A stretch of 64,000 nt of DNA from Zeugodacus cucurbitae (lineage: Eukaryota > Arthropoda > Insecta > Diptera > Tephritidae). Of this stretch, positions 10,150 to 21,054 are shown piece by piece. The notes beneath the pieces were generated by a model, which ran no database searches, was not told where the DNA came from, and was given only the letters and a program-made list of their open reading frames with translations. A program made the position numbers and the translations under genes. The stretch is from contig NC_071671.1 of the NCBI RefSeq assembly GCF_028554725.1, positions 1,895,001 through 1,959,000 of the forward strand. Reading direction: 5' to 3'. Within the stretch, counting starts at the first letter, position 1, and each line of letters starts with the position of its first letter.

Positions 10150-13023
10150 ATGCCTGCAGCTAAAGCGAAAAAAATAAAAGCCAAACCGAAATCTAATAAA
10201 ATAAAAACTATTGGAGATGCGCTCGAGAGTCAAGCTTGGGAGAAAGTGAAAATCAAAGGCAGTTTAGTCTCTGATGACGGTGGTGGATTTGAAGGCCTCA
10301 TCGGCCTAGAAGTTTTGGAAGAATATGATCCCAAATTAGTGGAAACTGCCAAAGTATATTTTATTTGTTATTAAGTAATGTATTAATTTGTAAATAACAA
10401 ATATTTTTTAATAGGAGAAACGCTCAAGGAAAGATAAGCGATTGGATCGCAAGTTGGAAGCTAAAAAACGTAAATTGGAGAAGCAATCAAATTTGGAAAC
10501 TGAGGAAGACGACAAATCAGACAAAGATAATGATGATGAAGATGAAGATGCGGCTGCACCCAAAAACAGAAAGGAACGTCTCGCAGAGCGGAAACAAAAT
10601 TCAATTGAAAAACGTAAAGAAAAACGTGAAAAGCGCAAACAGAGAAAGAATGAAAATAAGCAAGCGGGAAATGTGCAGCCTGCCCAAAATGAGGAAGAGG
10701 AATATCCTCCAGGTCGCTTTGCTTTGCTACGACCACCAGCTGAAGTTAATGATGCAAATAACGAAACCAGTGAAGATGAAGCAGAGGTGCCCCAATTGGT
10801 AAATGCGTCAGCGATAAGCGTTGATGACCTTGAGGGTTGGAATGGTTTGGGTGTGCCCCAAGTCGTACTACAAGCTATTGCTGAAAGAGGCTTCAAATCA
10901 CCGACGGAAATTCAGGCAATGACACTACCTGCTGCGATTATGGGCAAAAAAGACATTCTTGGCGCAGCGGAGACTGGCAGTGGTAAGACGTTAGCATTTG
11001 GTATACCATTATTAGCAGGTATTATGGAGCTGAAATCGAAAAACTTACGCAGTGGCATACGCAAAGCACCTAAAGTGAAAGGTCAAGCTCCAGTTGTAAA
11101 ATCCAAAGCAATTGAAGAAAATAGGGAGCTAACCCCACCTCCAGAAGAACTCGATTTTTATCCGTCCTTACCCACAGAGGACGAAGCAAGTGAATCGGAG
11201 GACGAACAGCAACAAGATGGACCACTCTACGCGGTTGTGCTTACACCGACCCGTGAATTAGCTGTACAGGTTAGAGATCACTTGGTAGTCGCCGCGAAAT
11301 ATACGGGTATGAATTTTTGTTTTATTAATAAAGTTATGGTGATAATTCCATTTAATCGTAGGCATACACGTTGCGGCGATTTTCGGTGGTTTAGCTGTCG
11401 CTAAGCAAGAACGTTTACTAAAACGTTGCCCTGAAATTGTTGTTGCAACTCCCGGACGTTTATGGGAGCTGTATGAACAAGAAAATCCACATCTAAGTAA
11501 AATTGAAGATATAAGCTTCTTGGTAATCGACGAAACCGATCGCATGGTAGAAAAGGGACATTTCGAAGAGCTCCGAAGCCTCTTGAAGGTGCTGAACGCC
11601 GATGAAAATAAGAAACAAACACGACAGAATTTCATATTTTCGGCAACTTTAACACTGGTCCATGACTTGCCCGACCATATGCAAAGTAAATCGCTAATAC
11701 TAAACTTATTTGAAATACTCATTTGTGTCATATTTTATTTGCAGAGCGCAATGTGGGAAAACGGCCTAAATTTATAAAACAAACACCTGGCATGAAAATC
11801 CAAGGTCTAATTGAGGAGCTAGGAATTTCACAGCCCAAAATAGTGGACATCACCAGAAGCCAACGTAAGTTCAAGTAATCCAATAACAAAAAGCCGATTT
11901 TATGAAAATTGCATTGAACATTTGCAGAAACCGCACATAACCTCACCGAATGCCGTCTCATATGTTCGATTGAACAGAAGGACTTTTATCTATACTACTT
12001 CGTGCAGCGTCATCCGGGTCGCACCATTGTGTTCTGCAACTCAATTGACTGTGTCAAACGCTTGACAACGCTTTTCGGTTTGTTGGAATGTGCGCCTTTG
12101 CCGTTGCACGCCAACATGGTGCAAAAACAACGTCTGAAGAACCTCGAAAGGTTCCGCGACAATCCAAACGGACTGCTAATAGCCACCGATGTGGCGGCGC
12201 GCGGTTTGGACATACCAAATGTGGAACATGTGATACACTATCAGGTGCCACGCACCAGCGAAAACTATGTGCACCGTTCAGGGCGCACTGCGCGTGCCAA
12301 TAAAAATGGCATCACCGTCATGTTCATGGACCCCGGTGAGGTGAAGAACTATGTCAAACTCTATAAAACACTGGACAGATGTGAGTGCATGCGCCTATTC
12401 TTCATTTATTTTAAAGTAATTTGTATTTTCAACACCAACAGCGGAAGATTTACCGCTATTCCCTGTCTCTGATAAGTATCTGCGTGCTGTTAAGGAGCGT
12501 GTGAATTTGGCGCGGGAAGTTGATAAGCTGGAGCTGAAGCAACGTCGCACACAAAGTGAAATTGGTTGGATGAAGAAACACGCGGAGGAGATGGATATGA
12601 TTATAGATGGATTCAACGATGAGTCGTAAGTAAAATGAATTGCAAATAAATGAATTTATGCTAAAATCCCCAACTTTTAGCGGCAGTGACCAAGATGAGG
12701 ACGCTTTTGTCATCGAACGACGACGCGACCGCGTACATTTGGAGAATATACGTGCACAGCTCAGGTCCCTGCTGTCAAAGCCAATGTTTCCGAGTGGTTT
12801 CAGTTTCAAGTAAGTTAGTTGTTAGTGCTGTTTGTGCTAATTTGATCAACAACTTGTTTGCATTCGTAGATATCCAACCAGCACCGGACAATTGCAGATG
12901 CCAGACATTGGCGCCACCGACACAGCCACTGATAAGGGGAGTGCTGTAAACGTCATGAAGGCAGCAATTGAGGACTTGAAGGAGGCCAAGAAAAATCGCA
13001 ACAAAAAACGGAAATTAGCGTAA
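10150..13023 (+). CDS. DDX24: ATP-dependent RNA helicase DDX24 / Mak5 family
   Basis: Eight exons: 10150-10353, 10415-11306, 11362-11685, 11745-11864, 11928-12380, 12442-12625, 12681-12809 and 12870-13023, giving 819 residues. A Lys- and Glu/Asp-rich N-terminus precedes the Q-motif region (FKSPTEIQ). Motif I is AETGSGKT near residue 254, Ia is PTRELA, and motif II is DETD near 422 rather than DEAD. Motif III is SAT; the C-terminal lobe shows IVFCNS, ATDVAARGLDIP and HRSGRTAR. A roughly 70-residue acidic insertion between motifs I and Ia is typical of DDX24/Mak5, which acts in 60S ribosome assembly in the nucleolus. The tail is basic (KKNRNKKRKLA). AATAAA is at 13040-13045. It is the fly CG9143 type. 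Its stop is 61 bp from the stop of the convergent Dcc1 gene. Confidence 0.95.
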
Positions 13024-13084
13024 AAATATACAAAAATTTAATAAATCATCTTTTGAATATATAATTCGTTAAACTAAATAGAAA

Positions 13085-14547
13085 TCAGTGTTTTGATACG
13101 AAATACCGCACACCATTCTCCGTGAGGGAGCGTGCATGTTTGGCCAATAGCGTAGACACAGAGAGCGTAGGTGTACTAAAACATCTACAAGTAGAAGATT
13201 TATGTATTTTCTGGTTGGTGTGCTGTCTTATAACAGTAAAGTGTACTTACTCAATATAAGGTTCCATTTCTTCCTTCGTCCAACGTGTTTTGGTCTTGAA
13301 CAACATGCGCATTCTATCATGTATGTTCGTTGGCATGAGCTCCTCGACAAGCGAACGCACGCAAGTGGTGTTACCCTCTCTATCAATAATGCCCAATCCG
13401 CGTAAAAATGTTTCCTAAATTAAAAATTTATATAAAATTTGTGTATGCAAGTATTTCTTGTGCATACATCACAACACATGCCCTCCGGCATTGCCTCTTG
13501 CCAAGTGCTCATGAATTCGTCCTTGCGAAACTTCAGCTCTGGTTGTAATATATTCTGTGCAATGATGCGTGAAACGAGACTCTCTTTGTAGGTATGTTTC
13601 CCTTCCTTGCCCACACTCGGCACTGTGTAGAGGCGGAAGAGTCCTTTTACGATTTCTGTTGGCGCGATTCCTTCCAAAGCAGATAAAGTCTCTTCATACT
13701 CCACTTCATCTAAGGCCCAGGAATTTTCACTCAACAATCCCAGCATACAATTGACGATGCGCATTTCATATTCACATTCGAGTACACGCATGCGCCCCTC
13801 GAATTCTAAAGCGCGAAAATGTGTTAAACCCTCGTCGAACTGCTTGCGGCTACATTGCACTGTGTCCAACAGTTGATTGTACGTGAACAGCAATTTGCGA
13901 TCAATATACTCCTCGTTTTCGGGTCCGGAATAACGCGTTAACTGCAACAATTCGTATATCTTGCGATAGCGTGGTCTTATTTCGCGACACTCAAAGTATT
14001 CGTGGAAAATTTTAAGCACTTTGCGCTGCTCCAATGCACGATCAACCGAAATGTCATCATCGTCATCATTCAAACTTGTCTCGAGTGATGAAGTGCCGGC
14101 GCGTGGGCTTTTCAAAGGTGATGTGCTGGTAGCAGCTGCGAATTTCAAATCCGGTACCAACAGTATGCTATTGGAGATTTCAGCGCCTTTCACATCATAG
14201 GTTTTCTCCTCTGTACACAGCACAATTTTTTCATTTTGTCCACCTTTAAAATATAGCGTTTGACCTAGACGTATTTGCTGGTGCATATGTGTATCCAACT
14301 CTAGCAGTTTTAAATTATCATCGTCCATCGTAGCGGATGGGTAGTAGAGCGCTTGAGTAACTTGTGTGAGGTTCTTAGCATCCAACTTGGCATGTTTAAT
14401 GATGCTTTGGACATCTTCCAACGTGCGAACATAACTAAAATATTGTAAAACAATATATAAATTTATACAATTAATACATTTTGGGATTGTTACTCACGGT
14501 TTTTCCTCATTTTCGTCCAAATCTACTTCCATTTGCAACTCACTCAT
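13085..14547 (-). CDS. Dcc1: Sister chromatid cohesion protein DCC1
   Basis: Four exons: 14547-14498, 14434-13468, 13414-13251 and 13184-13085, giving 426 residues. The short first exon encodes MSELQMEVDLDENEEKP. Family landmarks are KLLELDTHMHQQIRLGQTLYFKG, then VLCTEEKTYDVKGAEISNS, and near the C-terminus FLRGLGIIDREG, LPTNI-like MPTNIHDR and TRWTKEEMEPYIE. DCC1 joins CTF8 and CTF18 in the alternative RFC clamp loader, which loads PCNA and supports sister chromatid cohesion. A Ser/Asp-rich insert (about residues 110-140) looks disordered. The gene is convergent with DDX24 and divergent from the docking-protein gene. I see no AATAAA in the 61-bp gap, so its 3' UTR probably runs antisense into DDX24. 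Confidence 0.92.
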
Positions 14548-15058
14548 ATTTTCAATGTTAACTATTAAAAATATTTGACAAAAGTCAAAATTTTACAAAT
14601 TTTGCGCCAACATGAGAACAGCTGTGTTTGTTTACAGTGCGACTCATATGATCTCAGACAGTTTAGAGAGAACTGTATTGTAGATCGTATTCATTGTATT
14701 TGAAATTAGAATTTATTAGCGCTAAGCTACCAAATAATATATTAAGTAAGATAAATTAAAGTTATTCGCCAAAATATACACCAACATTCAAATGATTTGA
14801 AAATTATTTTAAAATTTTATTTCAATTTCGTATTCCATATTAGTTTGGAATGTAATTTTGTCAAACTGTCGGCAACACTGAAAAGGAACGGTATCCTTCT
14901 TGCAAGCCTTGATTTGCATTCATTTATTTGTTATTGTACATACAAATTCAACAGAATTTTTTCCAGTAGCTTTGCTGAGAATATAGTTTTCGGCAATGTA
15001 ATTTGTATTTTATACTGAAGAATAATAATTTTATTATCAATAAAAATTAGTGTGTAAA
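14548..15058. other. Divergent promoter region, Dcc1 and docking-protein gene
   Basis: About 510 bp between two start codons on opposite strands. It must contain both 5' UTRs and promoters. No TATA box in a convincing place and no coding similarity were seen. Confidence 0.5.
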
Positions 15059-18000
15059 ATGGAAAACAATGAGATTACCATGTATATGGATGTTAAACTT
15101 GATATCCATAATAAACGCCCAGATTCGCTGAAATTCAAGCAATGGTCCAGATGTGAAGTGAAAATCGAAGGTATCAAATGCCTACCTAGCTACTTGCGTA
15201 TCGCAATCACTGGATGCAATGATGCTGAAGGATGCCTGACAGATGAGGAACGCTCACAGTCGAAAAGATACATTAGTGTTTCGATTATAGTGCCGGGAGT
15301 TAGCATTAGTTTGGCATCATCACGTACAAAAGAGTTCAGCTATGGACTATTTTGGACGCAAAATCGTAAACAATGCTTCATATATTTTGCTTTGGAAACC
15401 GAGATAAGTTGCAGGCGTCATATGAAATGGATCAAAAAGACTATAAAAAATTTAGAATTACATAGGCAATTAATGCTGGAGCAGAATAGAATCAGTCGCG
15501 GTCCAAGTATGGGCGTGGCTGGTGTCCATACAAGGCAGTGCGATAAGGAAAATATGCAAGTTCATACGGCAAAGCAAACTAATGAAGAGTGAGTAATGCT
15601 TATACGAAATACATTTCTAGAAAATATTAATAATTAAATTACAGTGTGACTGATGCTATTTACTCATCTCTTGGACCACTACCAAATATACCTAACTGCC
15701 ATGATAATAACGAAAAGGGCTGGTCAAGGCATAATTCGGATATTTATGAAGAAATACTTGAATACATTGACGGACAGCCTCGTCTGTCACGACGTGTGTC
15801 ACGCGCATCAATAGCTTCAGGTATTTACGAAGAGATGAAACCTACGCCCCAAGCATTTAACGCCATCGATGAAGAATCAGCTGAATCACAGCAGGGTTCA
15901 ACAGTTGGAACTACACCGCCTCCCCTACCACCACTTCCGCCACCACGCAAACGCATAAACACTTTCGATGGTCAGGGAATGCTAGGTGAAATACCGCGTT
16001 CGAATACAAACCCTGAATCGGAATTGGCCAAGAAAAAGAAATACAAAAATGTTTTGGATAATATTTTTGGCAGTGGACGTGCTAAACGTGCCGAAAGCGT
16101 TAGTGAAACACAGGCTTGCACTGCAGAGGATATAATTAATAGCATTACGCCGACTAAACCGCTTAAAGATGGCGAGGTGACCACACCTATATATGCTAAC
16201 GATGCAGCGGCGATGAGGCAGAAAAAGTCATGGACAACATCTGCATTAGCTAGTTCAAAGCGAAATAGTTTTTCCTCACCAGATCTGTCGAAGATCAACT
16301 ACTTGGACACGTTTGATGAAAATGAAATTGTCGTTGCATTGGATGACTCAATTGCAGCCAGTGATGATCTATGTTTAAGCATCGAAAGCCTGCATAACGC
16401 TTGTTTCGTACCAACCAAAGAAACATGTCCCGCAGTGAACGCAAATGGAAGGCCATCAACGGATAGTCTAAATGTGTCTGAGAAAATCCCAAACAATTTC
16501 AATTTTTCGGCTATAAATTCATCCAGTATTAATCTAATAGGCTATAATGGTGCCACCATACCTGCAAGTAACCAGCGAAAGAATAAAATATTGGTAGACG
16601 ATTTAACGGGATATTGTGTGATGGCACCTATTAAACCAAAGAAATCCGAAGAGACGGCTACCGACAAGGTGCCTACCGAGCCAACGACATCTGGTTACTC
16701 AACTAGCTCTTACCCATCAACAAGTTCTTCGTCCGCAGAAGAACCGAAAGCAACTGCACCAAAAGAAACTTGCAAAAACACTGCAGAAGAGAGTGCGATA
16801 TATGAGCAAATGCTGGATCTACACAAGTCCAGCACCGAAGTGGAGACCGTTACAAATAATTGTAAACTAAAGCAGAATGAAGATTCGGCTACGCTCAGTG
16901 CATCCACCTCTAAAGTTGATGATTTTACCGGTAATTTGTATGAGAATTTATTGGCTGTGAAAGCATCACAAGAGTTGGAGCATAAACTCCCACCTGCGTC
17001 GCTAAGCACAAGTACCCCAACAGAATCGCCGCACACCCAGCCTGCTGTGGATAATGAAAAGTTGACAGAAGAGGATGAGAACTACTATCAAACGCCACGA
17101 AAGTCAATTATCAGTGTCGATGACAAAATTCCTTCCTACTATCCGAACAGCTGTGATACCGTTAAAACGCGTCGACATCATACACTGGCTACGGCGAGTC
17201 CACAACAGACAGTTTTCAACGCTTCACCCACAGTATCTAGTGCGAGCACAATCGAGGTAGGCACACCCATTAAAAAGAAGAAAAAATATAAAATATTTTC
17301 GTTCAAATACGTTTGTTGTGTTTATTTAATTTGTTTTTGTTGTTTTTGGTTGTTCGCATGTATGAGTTTATAGTAGACTGTCTCGTTCGAACTTTAGTTA
17401 GAGAAATTCACAAATTTCAATGTTGAATTTGCTAATATTTATTTATATTTCTATGGGTAATGCATATGGGTCGATGAGGACCCAGCTTCTTCTTTTGTTT
17501 TGGCCCACCTGCGAAGGGTGGTAGACTTTATGGCAATCTTTTCCAAGTCTTGAATAAATATGGCTCTTCTTTGTTGTTGTTGTTGTTCGTTCCGTCTTAC
17601 GTTTCATTAATTTCATTTGCTATTTACCTGAAATAATGAAACTCATATATATCTCATTATATGAAACTTGTATTTCTCCTGTGATTTACACCTTCAAACG
17701 TTTCCAGAAATCCAACAACGCCTCAACATCAGTTGGCTTACGTCACCTAGTTACGTTGAAGATAAAACGTGAACGTAAAGAGAACCTTTACATATCATCT
17801 CCGCAAAGCATCATCGAGCAGCGCCAAAGCGGAACGTATGCAACGGAACAAGATAACAAAACTGCACCGAAGAGCAGCAAAATGCATAAATCTCTGCGCG
17901 CGGGTGCTTTAAAAATCGCCGAACATGTCTATACAGTTAAGCACGCTAAGCAGAAGAGCAGCAGCGCCGATAAGAATCTCAATAACAACAACAATGAAGC

Positions 18001-18550
18001 GGATGTGACAAATTTTGCCGAAGATGTGCGCGAACGCCTGCAGACGGAGTTGTTGCAGTTCGCACTGCTGCAAAAGATTGATTTCAAATTTGACGATGCA
18101 AAAGCTGCAGCCGATCAGCAGCATCCGTTGGAGTGTCTCAAAACGCCATCGCCTACGGGAAGGCGACAACAGCCACACACTGCCGACAAGGAGCGCATCT
18201 ACGAGAATCTGTTGCAACATCACCTGCAGCTGCGGCAAGCTGAAAACCGCATTGCGGCCGGAGTTGGCAGTAGCAGCATAGCCACCACACCAGTGAGCAG
18301 CAACACCGTGACGAATTCCAAATTGGAAATGCATCAGAGCTGCATGGCGGGTGTGGGCGAAGCGCCAAACATTGTCGATGGCGGTGGTGTGGTTGAGGTG
18401 GGCGACAGTTGCAGCGCAGATGCGGCGGTGGGCGGCTTAAGTGGCGTCAAGAAATTTGCCTCACTGCCGCGTTTCAAGAAAATCGACTTCTCGCCGCTTC
18501 GCTTGCGAATCAATAATGTGCTGCAGCGCGGACAGCAGCAGGATTTTTAA
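15059..18550 (+). CDS. PH-like docking protein with repeated tyrosine motifs, gene not identified
   Basis: Exons 15059-15588, 15645-17256 and 17708-18550 give 994 residues; an alternative donor at 17311 adds 18. The N-terminal ~150 residues look like a PH or PTB fold: aromatic/basic start (FKQWSRCEVKI), beta-rich centre, and a final helix with RRHMKWIKKTIKNLELH. The rest is low-complexity with a PPPLPPLPPPRK proline run and at least six acidic tyrosine motifs: IYEEILEY, IYEEMKP, PIYANDA, IYEQMLD, LYENLL and IYENLL. YEEM and YEQM fit the YxxM consensus for the PI3-kinase p85 SH2 domain. This is the layout of membrane-proximal docking adaptors (IRS, Dok, Gab), but I do not recognise it as chico, dos, Dok or stumps. 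The third exon is supported by phase and by another YENLL motif. Function is inference. Confidence 0.75.
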
Positions 18551-21054
18551 TTGCCGCGAAGTGTGTCTGCTAGCCTGCCCAAACAGTGGCGAAAAAGGTT
18601 AAGTAATACAGTTGAAACGTTAATTAATTGGCAGAAATCGTTAATACTTTAGATGTAATCGCTTTAAAAGTGTGCTTATATAAGCTCTAGACTATTTTAC
18701 ACTTGTTGAGTTTTCTATGCTATTTAACTATTACGCAGCTTAAAGCTCTTGCGCTTGTTTTTAATCGTTAGCTGTAAGTTTTTATGTAAGCTCTCTAATT
18801 TTGAAAAAGCTTTGGCTGTTCTATGTATGTAAGTATGTATGCACTTGAGAAACTGTATGTCTAACGCTAATAACTGCATATCAATTGCCCATTGTTTGCT
18901 TTGGCGGACATTTAGAGTACAAAAAAGTCGAAATTCGAAATTCCTCGAAAGTGTGACTTTTCGTGAATTACAGTATTGAAAATTAATAACTAAAATTTTC
19001 CATAACTTTTCATTTAATTTTTTTTCTTATTGTTCCTTTTCTTTAAATAATTTGTACTTTCGAATGTGTGTGTTTACTGCGTGTGGTATGAAAAACAACA
19101 TTGTACATTGTACAAGTAAAATACTATATTATAAAAAGGCTTTGTATTTTAAATATTTTTTCTATTTAATTTATTATTTTGCTTTATTATTATTTTATTT
19201 ATATTTTATTGCATATTTTTATATTTTATAATTTATAATTTTTTTTTATTTTTATATTTTATAATATTTTATATATTTTTTTTTTATTTTTATTATTATT
19301 AATTATTATTTTTTGCAACTTATTGTTAATTTTTGTATATTTAATATTTTTGTTTGTAAATATTTTTAGTTCAAAGCTTTTAGCTCATTTGCTGCCATTT
19401 TGTATTTATTTCATTTTTATTTTCTGTCGCTTGCATTTCCAATGCCTTTCTGATTTTAGTTTAGCAAATTATCATGCTCAAACATGTTTGTATGTGTGTT
19501 TAATAAAGGAAAAGTCCATAATAAATATAAAAAGTGAATATGAATGCTGCGAGCGCGTTTACTATAGTCGCGTTTTAAATAAATTATATATTCAAACTAA
19601 AAGGAAGCGTACAAATTAAAATATCCGCCGATTTAAAAGTTCTAAACATATATGTATCTAGGGAATTATAGAAACTAAATGAATAATATTCAAAATATAA
19701 AATTATAATAAAAGTGGAGTTGTGTTAACTCAAAATATTTTAATTAACGAAATACAAAACAAAATAAATAAAGGAAATATTGTTGACAGCAAACAGTGCT
19801 GCCAGCTAGTTTTTATAGAAAATGCAAACTCTGAGTGTTGCTCCATTACAAAAAAAAATAATAATAAATAAATACAACTAACTTGTAGACTACATATTTA
19901 TGCATAACAATATTCCTATGAAATTTTAGATAAATAACTATGAAGAACGCACAAATATTCTTAGAAACATATCCCATGAATATAAAAACTAAAATAACCA
20001 AAATTGCTCGAGACTTGAGACTTGAGTACAGCGGGTCGAACGCTTTGCTTGCCTATTACTTTATAGAAATAATATGGAACTATAAATATCAGTATTCAAT
20101 TTACTAGAAATGATTAAATTTCATAAAAAATATCAATTATTTGTAAGAAAAATACTCAATGCAGTCGTATTATATTAAAAATGTTATTTGGTTTAAAGCT
20201 ATTGCTGAGTTTTGAAAGCATGTAAGCGTATTTTGCTTACATTTTGAAAAAAAAAAACTAAAAAATATGTAAAAAAATTGTCGTAAAACGTGCTCAAGGA
20301 AACGCTTTTTGGCTTACTGTTTTTTTTTTTTGTTGAACTTAAACATATCATTCAAGCGAAAATTATCAAATGAAATTCAAAAAATATCACTAAGAACTAA
20401 ATAATATACATAAAATATATACAGATTTATAAGAAATTCGCTTGTAGGCAAACTAAAGCGCGCAAAATGTGTTCAACGACTGTTAAAACTATAATTAGTT
20501 TAAGAGAAATATAGAATATTAACAGCGCTTTTTACAAAATATTTTTTTTCGAAAAAATTTTGAGATTTTTTAAAATGTTTTTTAATGTTAACGTAAAAAA
20601 AAATTGAATTTTTTATGTTTTATTTAGGTTATGTAGAGCTTAATTGTTGTTGGTAGCATATACAAACCTAAGCGTAACAAAACTAATGTAAGGTGGCATC
20701 ACTATTGACGTTCAAATAGCGAAATTATCGTATATTATATAGTACATTTATGGAAAAAAAACTAATAAAAAATGAATTCGAAAAAGCTTTGTTTAAAAAG
20801 CTGTAGAAAACAAATTTGTTTAAAAATTATATTTTGGAAAACAGTTCAAAATTTATTTCAAGAAGTAATATGCTCAGTTGTAGCTAAAGCACTAGGAGTA
20901 ATCGAACAACTTGTTGATTAACGGTGATTTTTTTTAATTGAATTTATTTGTTTATAAATTATTAAAAATTACTACATAATATACACATTCAAACACACAG
21001 ACTTAAACACTAAAAATCTATCTACAAACGTATAACGCTCCACTAACAGCGCCG
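18551..21054. other. AT-rich intergenic, 3' UTRs of converging genes
   Basis: The docking gene (+) and the CUB gene (-) converge here. Candidate polyadenylation signals are AATAAA at 19502-19507 (+) and its complement at 20943-20948 (-, 107 bp past the CUB stop). About 19140-19320 is nearly all A/T. Nothing coding was recognised. Confidence 0.5.

Noticed and set aside
17909..18334. Minus-strand 141-codon open frame
   Set aside because: Antisense shadow of docking-protein exon 3, which is in phase with the upstream exons and repeats the YENLL motif.
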